Assembly (NCBI GenBank): GCA_012845835.1 | Contig: JABAKD010000027.1 | Coordinates: 11,440,649-11,504,648 of the forward strand | Reading direction: 5' to 3' | Length of the DNA stretch: 64,000 nucleotides | From: Undaria pinnatifida | Lineage: Eukaryota > Sar > Phaeophyceae > Laminariales > Alariaceae | Shown: positions 27,201-39,200 of the stretch, in pieces | Position numbering within the stretch: position 1 is the stretch's first letter | How the letters are laid out: each line of letters begins with the position of its first letter | Program-made: the position numbers and the translations under genes | Notes under the pieces: model-generated | What the model was told of the DNA's origin: nothing | Seen by the model: only the letters and a program-made list of their open reading frames with translations | Databases searched by the model: none

Positions 27201-30200
27201 GGAGCAGCCGGTGCCACCGGCGATGCCACAGGCCCGGATGCCACTGGTCCAGCTCCGACAATCGGTGATGCAGCGGGCGGTTGCACAGCTGGAGGTGTTC
27301 CCGCTGTCGGTGCCATGGGGGTTGGACTCCCAACGGTTGGTGCGGCTTCGCCACCACCGCCTTCTGTTGGAGCAGCAGCTGGCTGCCCTTCCGCTGGAGC
27401 AGCCGGCCTTACCGGCGATGCCACAGGCCCGGATGCCACTGGTCCAGCTCCGACAATCGGTGATGCCGCGGGCGGTTGCACAGCTGGCGGTGTTCCCGCC
27501 GTCGGTGCCTTGGGGGTGGGGCTCCCAACGGTTGGTGCGGCTTCACCACCGCCGCCCTCGGTCGGCGCAGCAGCTGGCTGCCCTTCCCCTGGAGCAGCCG
27601 GGATCACTGGTGATGCCACAGGTCCGGATGTCGCCGGTGCAGTTTCGACAATCGGTGATGCAGCGGGCGGCTGCACAGCTGGAGGTGTTCCCGCCGTCGG
27701 TGCCGTGGGGGTTGGGCTCCCAACAGTTGGTGCGGCTTCACCCCCGCCGCCCTCGGTTGGGGCAGCAGCTGGCTGCCCTTCCGCTGGAGCAGCCGGTACC
27801 ACTGGTGATGCCACAGGTCCAGATGCCACCGGTGCAGTTTCGACAATTGGTGATGCAACGGGCGGTTGCACAGCTGGAGGTGTTCCCGCTGTCGGTGCCA
27901 TAGGGGTTGGGCTCCCAACGGTTGGTGCGGCTTCGCCACCACCGCCTTCTGTTGGAGCAGCAGCTGGCTGCCCTCCCACTGGAGCAGCCGGTGCCACCGG
28001 CGATGCCGCAGGCCCAGATGCCACTGGTGCAGCTCCGACAATCGGTGATGCCGCGGGCGGTTGCACAGCTGGAGGTGTTCCTGCCGTCGGTGACATGGGG
28101 GTTGGGCTCTCAACGGTTGGCGCAAATTCACCACCGCCGCCTTCGGCCGGGGCAGCAGCTGGCTGCCCTTTCACCGGAGCAGCCGGCCTTTCCGGCGATG
28201 CCACAGGCCCGGATGCCACTGGTGCAGTTTCGACAATCGGTGATGCAGCGGGCGGTTGCACAGCTGGAGGTGTTCCCGCCGTCGGTGCCGTGGGGGTGGG
28301 GCTCCCAACTGTTGGTCCGGCTTCGCCACCACCGCCCTCCGCCGGGGCAGCAGCTGGCTGCCCTTCCACTGGAGCGGCCGGTACCACTGGTGATGCCACA
28401 GGTCCGGATGCCGCTGGTGCATTTTGGACAATGGGTGATGCCGCTGGCTGTTGCACCGCTGGAGGTGTTCCCGCCGTCGGTGCTATGGGGGTGGGGCTCC
28501 AAGTCATTGGCGCCGCTCCGTCCCTACCGTCATCCGCCGGAGCCGCAGCTGGTTGCCCTACCACCGGAGCAGCCGGCCTCACCGGCGATGCCACAGGCCC
28601 CAACGCCACTGGACCTGATTCGGTAGTCGGTGATGCGGCGGGTTTGTTAAACATAGGAGGCCTCAATGATGGTGCGTCGGCACTGGGTACCGGTGTTGAA
28701 AAACTGGACGTGGACGGAACTGCAAGGGGGTCATACACGGTATACATGTGTATGTTTATCGATCCTAGGTCAGTATCTCGAACATAGTGCGTTTTTCATG
28801 CTTTGCGATATTTATCAGGCGGACGACTGGGACGAATGTATATCCGGACGTTTAACGTTTTCTTGTGTATGGAAGCATCCGCAACAATTTCTCATCGCCT
28901 GTACATCGACTGCTGATAGTGGTCGTGGCCGTTGAGCAGTCCTAGGAACATTGAATATTCTATATTCACAATGAACACAGCTTAGTACGTAATTGTTTCC
29001 TTCTTAAAATGAAGACAGATTAAGGTACAGCAGAAATATAATTTTTTCATGAACACTGCAATCCCGTAGGTACTCAAAACGCTGTGGACGGGAACGGTCA
29101 TACTGGCTCCCTCTTGGATTTATTCTCGCATTAAAAATCGTGCTTTGATCTCAAGTTTTCTCCCGAGCTCAAGCAGGTCAACGAACTACGTCGTACGCAA
29201 AGGCGCGGCGAACAGCTCTATCGTGCGGGAATTTAACTTTTTGGTTTTGGCCGTCGAGGAACACGTGTCGATAAGCGGACGCACGGCATACTTCGTACTG
29301 GGAAATTTTGTGTTTAGTAACATGTACGACGCTTGTGCCGGATTCAAGCAAGACCAGCCGAGCAAAGAAATCAAGTATCCATGGACAGTGTCCGCTGCCG
29401 CAAGCGCTCTCACCTGCGTCGGGATCCTCGGAGGGTGCTATCGTGGGAGTCGTCGTGGGCACCACAGGTTCAACAGCTGCCAACAGAGGAAAAAACGGCG
29501 AGGTGTGGGTGTTCATGTGAGCGGGAAACAACAGGACAACTGGCACGCTATGACCACTTTCGAGCGGAACACATCCTGAACAAACCCGTAAAAACAGCGC
29601 GTTTGTGGATATTGAATATGCGACCACGCCAAGATGTTCAGCAAAGTCCAAATTTAGTTCACAGGCAGGATATCTTGGCATCTTCACCAGAGCAGTACAT
29701 CCAAGCAAACTGTGAGAAGCTGAATGGGCTGGGCATACGAAAGCTCCACCGATGGCACACACTGCAACGAAGCTGCAGCTGTCTAGTCATTTTCGCTATA
29801 CCATCACTTGGCATAGACATTGAACGTGCGATAAATAACAATAGTTCTGAGACCGATAATGGACAAATCCTCGGGTCACGAGAGAGAGGTGCACAACGAT
29901 TAGGTAATGAACGACCCAGAGCTACCAAAACATATTCTTGCGTCATGCCGAAAGTTTGTGACTTCGTGGTCAGGGCAATAAGACCTTGTGCACCAACCAC
30001 CGCCTAGCTGAGTACCCTAGCTTTAGCGCCGTTTCAGCAGCAGGAGAATGCTCGGATAGCATGGGGTTTTAGCATAGCAACAGTACCAAAATGTGAACCG
30101 GAGCGCGACAGTCGCCTTCGCTTTTTCTCGGAAACCTTTGACGTTGGTCACGGTGACCAAGGCAACAGAAGCTACGATACTCACGCGACATTTTGTATGC

Positions 30201-33200
30201 AATCTCATCTTGCAAATTCAAATATCCTCCCTAGTTTTCAGTAGTACCGGTAAGTAGTTGCACCGATGACCACCCTCGCGGCATGTTACTTTGTTAAACC
30301 CGCAAGCGCCACATTGCGTTTGGGCAGCTACCGCAACAAACCCGTCCCCACACCAGCTACCAGCTGTTTCACCAAAGAACAAACAGGTCTTACAACAAAC
30401 AGGTCTCGCGTACAATGGTAGAAAGTTGGAGTTGACGTTCAAATATAACAGTGCACACCAGGCGGTGGCACTGTCCAGGACCAAACGTGCAACCGACGAA
30501 GACGTGGATGCTGAGTATGTGATCACGCCATGAAATTTAGTTTTCGTCAAGACGAAGACTTCGTTCAAATCGTGCAACTTGGCACCATCATCAGAGACAT
30601 CTACACAAAAGGATGGAAGCCGAACGAAACGCCTCACCCATGGTACACGCTCTTACAAAGCATGAACCTAGCTGTACATGGCACCCCAGTATTTGTGGAT
30701 ACCCATTGAACATGCAGCGGATGAGAACAATCTGCAGATTGATACAGGACAGAGATGCGCTTCCCGTAAAAGGGGGCCGCACAATTGTTGGCTAATCGAC
30801 ACCGTCAGGGATACAACAGTGAATGTTTATATCTCTAATGCTACTGTTGTGACATGACGATACTGTGAGAGCTTCGTGAGCAACACAATACGGCTCTGTG
30901 CACAACAGTCCGTCCACGTGTTAGTGCTCTACGTGAGCCTCGAGTGCAGAGGGAAATTAGCTTCGGTGTGCCGACACCGACAGGTCTCAGCGTTCCAATC
31001 GTACTCCACGCAAAGCATCCCACGATGGATGTTCTCCCTGTTGTCCTAGGAAACATTAGACCTTGGTTATAGAGATGAAAACAGCGGGTGCTATTCTTTC
31101 ATCTTCGACGTTGTGCAAGTAGTCTCATTATCTAGCTACTACCCGTATACTGCGCGATTACATACAGTGCAGGTAGGTCTTTGCACTACTTACCTCCCTC
31201 GCAGCATGTTGCCTGACTACAGCCGCAACGCTACTCTGTCTGGGCATCTACCAACATATCTGTCCCCACACAAGCTATCAGCTGCTTCACCAACGAATTG
31301 TTCGCAGGTCTCGTGTACAGTGGTCGGAACTGGGGTTAGCGTCAAAACATGACCGTTTACGTTGGATGCTAATACCGTCGAGGACAAAAGTACGCAAAAC
31401 GCACATGCGGGTTGCGGCAATGCCATCAATTCACGACATACTTTTCTATCAAGAAGGAGATTATGTCCCATACCGTACAATGCGGCGCCATCAACCGAGC
31501 TGCCTATTCAGAAGGAGAACAGCCGAACATGGAGAAGGCCACGCAAAAGCTTCATCCACGGTACACGCTCCTAGAAATTGTGCAAATGAACTAGGCACAT
31601 ACTGGTGTGGCGGATAAGAAGGGCCCGCAAACCATAACATAACAACACTTCACACAGACGGGTGCGCACAAACATATTTCTAATATCACCGCGTACTTGT
31701 ACCACCGTAGAAAATCAACCATGCCAGAAATTAAAAAACTCATTAATCTAGCACCAACACTACTGTGCCGCCATGCTGAACAGATGGTAGCGCACAACAA
31801 AAAAACGCCTACTGCATAGTACCCTGGCGTTAGGGGCACCGTGAGGTGAGATTGCCAATGACTTGGTTTACCGACGGTATGGGGTCTCAGCGTTTGCATT
31901 CTACGCGTTCCATTGAACGATAGGGTCATTCCTGTTTTTCTCGGAGGCAGTGAATTCTGGCAATGATGATGAAGAAAACGGATGCTGTCGATGCAGATTC
32001 GACGGAATGTAAGTGGCATGGTCGTCTATAGCCATCGATTTGCTGACAGATAATGTACCGTCTACCTAGGAGTTTGGATCGCCTACCTCTCTCGCAGCAT
32101 GTTGCTCGGTTGCAGCCGCCAGCGCCACACACCGTCTGGGTGTCTAGAGCAACAAATCCGTCCCCGCACAAGCTACCAGCTGCTCCATCAACGAACGACC
32201 CGCAGGTCTCGCGTACAACGGTCGGAGTTGGAGTTCGCGCGGGAAAATCTCCATGCGGACCGGATGAGGATGCTGCCGATGAGCTTGGTGAAGGCGTAGG
32301 TGTCGCCGCTGTCTCCAGTAGCGGCGCGCCAGTGGAAGATACTGGCGCCGGTAACGATGAATCAGGTGTTGGTTGGACCGACGAAGTCGGCCTGGGTGTC
32401 GTCAACGGCTCGTCCAAAGGTGATGGTGTCTCCACCGACGGTCGCCGTGTTTCCAAGAGCGGTTCTACCGTCGGCTGCCCCAGTGTTGGCACTGACGTGT
32501 ATAGCGCTGGCTGTGCGGAGGTTTCTTTTGTTGGTGCTGGTGGAAGCACGATTGAAGGCATGGGCGATTCGAAACTCGGTACCGGTGAACCCGAAAATGC
32601 TGGTACGGCGGGAACCCGTGTTACCGACGTTATCGGTGCCGTTGGTGCTGCGGGCAATGTCTCCGATCGAGGTGCGTCGGTCGAAATCGCAGGTGTCGGC
32701 GTCGGCGTCGGAAGAACCTGCGGGTCAGACCCGACCAGTGTTGGTCGATCAGTCCCGACCGGTGTTGGTGTGGGCCGTTCTGTCGAGGAAGGTGGTGGTG
32801 CTACCGCTTCAGGTGGCAAAGTTTCTATTCCAGGTATTTCTTCGGCAGGCGTTTGTATCGGGTTTGACGTACGTGAAACCGTTGGAAACAGCGTGGTTGG
32901 GGATCGTGTAGCAATGTCCGTCGTCAAAGGTACAGGTGCCGCTGTTGACACCGGCAGTGTTCCCGGGTGTGGTGTTTCGGTCGAAGGCCGTCGTGTTGGA
33001 ATCGGCGTTCCCACTACAAGGGGAGCGGGCGTGTCCCGGATTAGAGTAGGCAGCTGTGTAGTCGAAGGTGTCGGTGCCGGCGAAAACGGGTGTACTGTCT
33101 GCCCACCTGGCAATTGAGAAAACGGTTGTTTTGTTGGGGTAGGCGGGAGCAGGACAGGTGGACCGAGCGCATTTAGTGGTGGAGTCGAAAGCGGCATTGT

Positions 33201-36200
33201 CTTCGGCATCGGAGTGGAAGATGGTGGTATTAGCGAAACTGTTGATTTATCAGAAGGTTGGCTCGGCTTCAGCATCGACGGATTCGACGTTACCAGCATT
33301 GATTGTGGAAGTTGAGCAGTACTTGGAGCCATCACAGGTGGACACAAGGTGTCACTAGCTTTGGTTCAACTAAGGGCGCTTTCGTCGGCATTTGCCTCCC
33401 TACTGTGGCTGGTGCAGGTATAGGCAACGGTGTGAGTAAGGAAATTGGGGCAAGTGATGGCGAAGTGAGCGGTTTCGGAAGGCGGTAATCACGTAGAAGG
33501 TGCTTGTGTCGGCGTCGGTACACGTAAAGCGGGTTGATTCGACGATATCAGTGCTATCCTAGGCAGCGAGGTATTCAATAGCCTGAGTACGAGCAGTGTC
33601 GGAGATGAAGTTTCCAGACCCGGCACTCTCACTGAAGGTGCTTTGGTCGGTAATGAGAACCTAATACAGGTGGAACCGAAGAGTCCTCCAGCATTGCTGT
33701 CGGCTGCTCCATCGTCGAAGAGGTTGCCGCCGTCGATACCCGCGGCACCGTATCATGAGTGGCAATATTGATCTAAGATCCTTGTGCTGGCGTCCTTGAA
33801 ATCAGCACGGATGGACCAGACTTGATTGGCGCTGGAGTCGGCAGCTGTACTGTGGAACACGTCGGAACAGCGGGTGGCGTGTGCGAAGCTGGTGCTTCGC
33901 TGGAAGGTCGGGTCAGTAATGGAGTGATCAGCGAAGATGAAACTGGAGTACCTGGTACTGATGCGGGAAGCTGCGTAGTTGAAGACGTGGGTTCCACCAC
34001 CGGCGGGGACGGTGTATCCGGTAGCTGAGCGTTACGTGAAGGCGCTTCGGTCCGCGTGGAAGTACCAAATGATGACGGAAATGGCGTGGGTACCTTAGCC
34101 CAACCAGGCGCATTAGTTAAAGATCCTCCGGCCGGCGTCGGTGTAATCAGTACGGGTAGACCGGCACTGATCGGCGCTGGAGTGGGCAACGATACTGTCG
34201 CAGGCATCGGAGCCATTGTTTCAGGGAACGGCGATTGAAAAACTGGTGCTTGGCTGGAAAATTGGGTTGGAAGTAGAACCGTCAATGAAGATGGAACCGG
34301 CGTGGCCGGCAGAGACGCAGGAAGCGTCGTCGTTGAAGACGCTGGTGGGACTTCTGTTGGGGATATTGTGTTCGGCAGTTGCAGTTCGGGCGAAGGCACT
34401 TGAGTCAGCGTTGGGGTGCCGAGGGTGGCAGGTGCTGACGTGGGTGGCGTGGACGTGGAAGATGGCACCGGCGTGGGTGACATCGATGCGGGGAGAATCG
34501 TCGTCGAAGACGTTGGTGCGGGTGGCACAAATACGGGAAGATTCGTCGTTGACGACGTTGGAATATTTGACGGGGATGGTGTGTCCGGTAGCTGCATTTC
34601 GGGTGAAGGCGCTTGAGTCAGCGTTGGGGTACCGAAGGCGGCAGGCGTGGGCAGTGATGTAGTCGAGGGCACCGGGTTGCGCAGAGTCGGGAACACAGTT
34701 CCCAAACGCGGCGATTCCGTGAACCGTTCCTCGGTAGGTGATGGAAAAGTTGATAACGGTGGAGCCGAAGTGTCCGGCATTGGTGTTGGCGGATTCATCG
34801 GCAGAGGCGTTGGTGCTCCCATTACCGGTGGCACCGTAGCTAAACCTGGCGCATTGGTCGAACGTTCTTCATCTGGCGCCGGTGTCATGAGTACAGGTGG
34901 ATCGAAACGGATCGGATATGGAGACGGCAGCTGTACTGTCGAAGGCATCGGGGCCATGGTTGTAGGGGGTGGCGTGTGCAAAACTGGTGCTTGGCTGGAA
35001 ATTTGGGTCGGTATTTGCGTGGGCGTGGAAGATGACACCGGCGTGGGTAGCACCGATGACGGAAGTGTCGTTTTGGAATATGAAGGTGCGACTTCTGTCG
35101 GGGACGGTGTGCCCAATGGCTGCGTTTCGAGTGAAGGAACCTGGGTCAGCGTTGGGGTACCGAAGGCGGCAGGTGCTGGCGTGGGCGGCGGTGTAGTCCG
35201 GGGCACCGGGTCGTGCAGGGTCGGAGACATGGTTTCCAATCCCGGCGACCCTGTAAACAGTTCCTCGGTCGTTGATGGGGAACTTGGTACCGGTCGAACC
35301 GAAGTGTTCGGCATTGGTGTCGGTGGATGCATCGTCGGAGGCATTTGCGCCACCGTTACCGGTGGCTCCGTAGAACTAGGCGCATTGGTGGGACGCTCTT
35401 GAGATGGCGTCGGTGTATCTAGTACAGGAGGACCGGAACTGATTGGCACTGGAGTAGGCAGATATACTGTCGCAGGCGTCGGGGCCATGGTTGCAGGGGG
35501 TGGCGTATGCCATCCGGCAGCTTTGCTGGAAGATTGGGTAGGGACAAGCGTGGACGTGGAAGATGGCACCGGCGTGGGTGACATCGATGCGGGGAGAATC
35601 GTCGTCGAAGACGTTGGTGCGGGTGGCACAAATACGGGAAGATTCGTCGTTGACGACGTTGGAATATTTGACGGGGATGGTGTGTCCGGTAGCTGCATTT
35701 CGGGTGAAGGCGCTTGAGTCAGCGTTGGGGTACCGAAGGCGGCAGGCGTGGGCAGTGATGTAGTCGAGGGCACCGGGTTGCGCAGAGTCGGGAACACAGT
35801 TCCCAAACGCGGCGATTCCGTGAACCGTTCCTCGGTAGGTGATGGAAAAGTTGATAACGGTGGAGCCGAAGTGTCCGGCATTGGTGTTGGCGGATTCATC
35901 GGCAGAGGCGTTGGTGCTCCCATTACCGGTGGCACCGTAGCTAAACCTGGCGCATTGGTCGAACGTTCTTCATCTGGCGCCGGTGTCATGAGTACAGGTG
36001 GATCGAAACGGATCGGATATGGAGACGGCAGCTGTACTGTCGAAGGCATCGGGGCCATGGTTGTAGGGGGTGGCGTGTGCAAAACTGGTGCTTGGCTGGA
36101 AATTTGGGTCGGAATTTGCGTGGGCGTGGAAGATGACACCGGCATGGGTAGCACCGATGACGGAAGTGTCGTTCTGGAATATGAAGGTGCGACTTCTGTC

Positions 36201-39200
36201 GGGGACGGTGTGCCCAATGACTGCGTTTCGAGTGAAGGAACCTGGGTCAGCGTTGGGGTACCGAAGGCGGCAGGTGCTGGCGTGGGCGGCGGTGTAGTCC
36301 GGGGCACCGGGTCGCGCAGGGTCGGGGACATGGTTCCCAATCCCGGCGACCCTGTAAACAGTTTCTCGGTCGGTGATGGGGAACTTGGTACCGGTCGAAC
36401 CGAAGTATTCGGCATTGGTGTCGGTGGATGCATCGTCGGAGGCATTGGCGCCACCGTTACCGGTGGCTCCGTAGAACTAGGCGCATTGGTGGGACGTTCT
36501 TGAGATGGCGTCGGTGTATCTAGTACAGGAGGACCGGAACTGATTGGCGCTGGAGTAGGCAGATATACTGTCGCAGGCGTCGGGGCCATGGTTGCAGGGG
36601 GTGGCGTATGCCATCCGGCAGCTTTGCTGGAAGATTGGGTAGGGACAAGCGTGGACGTGGAAGATGGCACCGGCGTGGGTGACATCGATGCGGGGAGAAT
36701 CGTCGTTGAAGACGTTGGTGCGGGTGGCACAAATACGGGAAGATTCGTCGTTGACGACGTTGGTGAAATATTTGACGGGGATGGTGTTTCCAGTAGCTGC
36801 ATTTCGGGTGAAGGCGCTTGAGTCAGCGTTGGGGTACCGAAGGCGGCAGGCGTGGGCAGTGATGTAGTCGAGGGCACCGGGTTGCGCAGAGTCGGGAACA
36901 CAGTTCCCAAACGCGGCGATTCCGTGAACCGTTCCTCGGTAGGTGATGGAAAAGTTGATAACGGTGGAGCCGAAGTGTCCGGCATTGGTTTTGGCGGATT
37001 CATCGGCAGAGGCGTTGGTGCTCCCACTACCGGTGGCACCGTAGCTAAACCTGGCGCATTGGTCGAACGTTCTTCAGCTGGCGTCGGTGTCATGAGTACG
37101 GGTGGATCGAAACGGATCGGATATGGAGACGGCAGCTGTACTGTCGAAGGCGTCGGGGCCATGGTTGCAGGGGGCGGCGTGTGAAAAACTGGTGCTTGGC
37201 TGGAAATTTGGGTCGGAAATGGTGTGGTCGTTGAAGACGGTGTCGGCGTGGGTGGCGCAGATGCAGGAAGCGTCGTTGTTGACGATGAAGGCGCGACTTC
37301 TGTCGGGGAAGGTATGTCCGGTAGCTTCGTTCCGGTTAAAGGCGCTTGTGTCAGCGTTGGGGTACTAAAAGCAGCCGGTGCTGGCGTCGGCAGCGGTGTA
37401 GTCGGGGGCACCGGGTGGCGCCGGGTCGGGGACAAAGTTGCCAAACCCGGCGATTCTAGAACCGGTATCTCGGTCGGTGATAGGGAAATTGATATCGGTG
37501 AAACCGAAGTGTCCGGCATTGGGGTCTGCGGATGCATCGTCGGAGGCACGGGTGCCACCGTGACGGGCGGCACCGTAGACAAACCTGGCGCATTGGGCGA
37601 ACGTTCTTGAGCTGGCGTCGGTGTAATCAGTACGGGTGGACCGAAACTGATCGGCACTGGAGTAGGCAGCTGTACTGTCGCAGGCATTGGGGCCATGGTT
37701 GCAAGGGGTCGTGTGGGGGAAGCTGGTACTGCGCTAGGGGGTTGGGTAGGTGTCGGCATGGTTGTTGACCATGGAACCAGCGTGTACGACACCGGCGCGG
37801 GAAATGTCGTCGGTGGAGACGCTGGTGCGACCCCTGTTGGAGACGATGTGTTGGGTGGCTGTTTTTCAAGCGAAGGCGCTTGAGTCGGCGTTGGGTTACC
37901 AAAGGCGGCTGGTACTGGCGTCGGCCGCGGTGTAGTCGAGGCAATAGGAGCCATTGGTGTCGGTGTTGACGCTTTCGAAATTGGTGCTCCTGTGGACGGC
38001 GCAAGTGTTGGGGTCTGTACCCGTGATACCGTAGGGTCCGGCGTCGCCGGTATTTCTGTGGGCAGCGACGTCGTCAAAGGCACCGTTGCAACAGGTGTCG
38101 GTGCTCCGGTGAAAGGTACCCTTGTCGCCCCCGTTGGTACCATCTGTACACTTGGCGCATTGGTGGAAAGTTTTTGTGTCGGCAGACCCACAGCGGCCGG
38201 TGCTTGTGTTGCCACGGGTTTGACCTTTGTCGGCGACATTGTTTTCTGGACTGAAGGTTTGGTCGACAGCGCTTCTATCGGCATCGGTGAAGGCAATACC
38301 GGTGGATCTGACATGGTCGGCAATGACGTTGGTGGTTGCGTCGTTAACGATGTCGGTGCCGTGGTTGTCGACGGCGGTACGTTCAAACGGGGAGCTTCCG
38401 TGAAAAGATCGTCTGTCGGCGCTGGCGATAACATCACCGGCGTCTCCGATATCGCCAGGTCTGGTGATGGCTGCTGGGTTGCTAACTCTACAGGTATCAT
38501 CGCTGTCGGTGACAATGTTAACGACGGTGGCTCTCCTGCCAAAGGCCCTTGTGTGGGCGTCAGCGTGCCTGATATTGGTGTTCCCAACGCTGCCGGCGCT
38601 TGTGTTGACACCGGTCTGACCGTTCCCGGGCTCGGTGGCAGCGCTGGCGCTATGGCCGAAGGCGCATGTGTCGGTATCAACAATATTATTGCAGGCGGAT
38701 CGGACGTGGTCGGTAGTATCGTGGGCGACTCGGTCTTAAGTGACGTAGGTGCAATCATAGTAGGTGTAATTGTTTGCAGATGTGGCGATTCTGTCACAGG
38801 AGCGTCAATCGGAGCTGACGAGAGCATTACTGGCGGATCTGATGCCACCACCTCTGGTGTTGGAAGCTGGGTCGCTAAGCTTACCGGTGCCACCGTTGTC
38901 GGTAACGGTGTTGTCACCGTTGCTGGAAGCTGGGTCGCTAAGCTTACCGGTGCCACCGTTGTCGGTAACGGTGTTGTCACTGTTGTCGGTGACGGTGTTG
39001 TCACTGTCGTTGGTGATAGTTTCGTCACTATTGTCGGTGACGGTGTTTTCACTGTCGTTGGTGATAGTTTTGTCACTACTGTCGGTGACGGTGTTGTCAT
39101 CGTTGTCGATGACGATTTCGTCACCGTCGTCGGTGAGAGTGTTTCCGGCAGCGTCGGTTCTGACGAACGTGCTCGTGTAGGCGTAAGGGTGTTCAATACC

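Larger units (their letters stand above)
9780..28640. repeat. 195-bp tandem repeat array with higher-order structure
   Basis: About 96 units of 195 bp (65 codons), interrupted by the gap. Left of about 14 kb, blocks repeat with a 1,755-bp offset (nine units), for example 10,762 versus 12,517 and 10,957 versus 12,712. From about 15.6 to 27.1 kb a 780-bp (four-unit) higher-order repeat dominates: landmark positions 16,418, 17,198, 17,978, 18,758, 19,538, then 21,626, 22,406, 23,186, 23,966. Copies in the 780-bp zone differ by only a few bases, whereas units at the ends are more divergent. Confidence 0.95.
29477..32086. other. Intron carrying two relic exons
   Basis: 2,610 bp between the intact Cys module and the linker exon. 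Besides the two relics (30,255-30,420 and 31,194-31,329) there is no recognisable gene. Confidence 0.4.

Noticed and set aside
9196-27357. 6,053-codon minus frame as a single unspliced gene
   Set aside because: Its right part is in the His/Arg/Leu-rich shadow frame and switches to the Pro/Ala frame only because of the extra G at about 16,310; its left end runs past a good donor at 9,343.
9780-28640. CRISPR-like regular array
   Set aside because: Units are contiguous with no unique spacers and keep a coding frame; eukaryotic context.
28666-28747. ATG at 28,747 as the start of an independent gene
   Set aside because: The frame is open upstream of it, the first residues show no signal peptide, and an acceptor at 28,765 gives the phase needed by the linker exon. 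Not fully excluded.
14118-28787. 4,889-codon plus-strand open frame (Gly/Ala/Cys-rich) as a gene
   Set aside because: It is the mirror of the repeat unit. It has no exon continuity on plus, while the minus Pro/Ala frame joins flanking exons in phase. Its Cys-rich look comes from codons opposite the Pro/Ala code.
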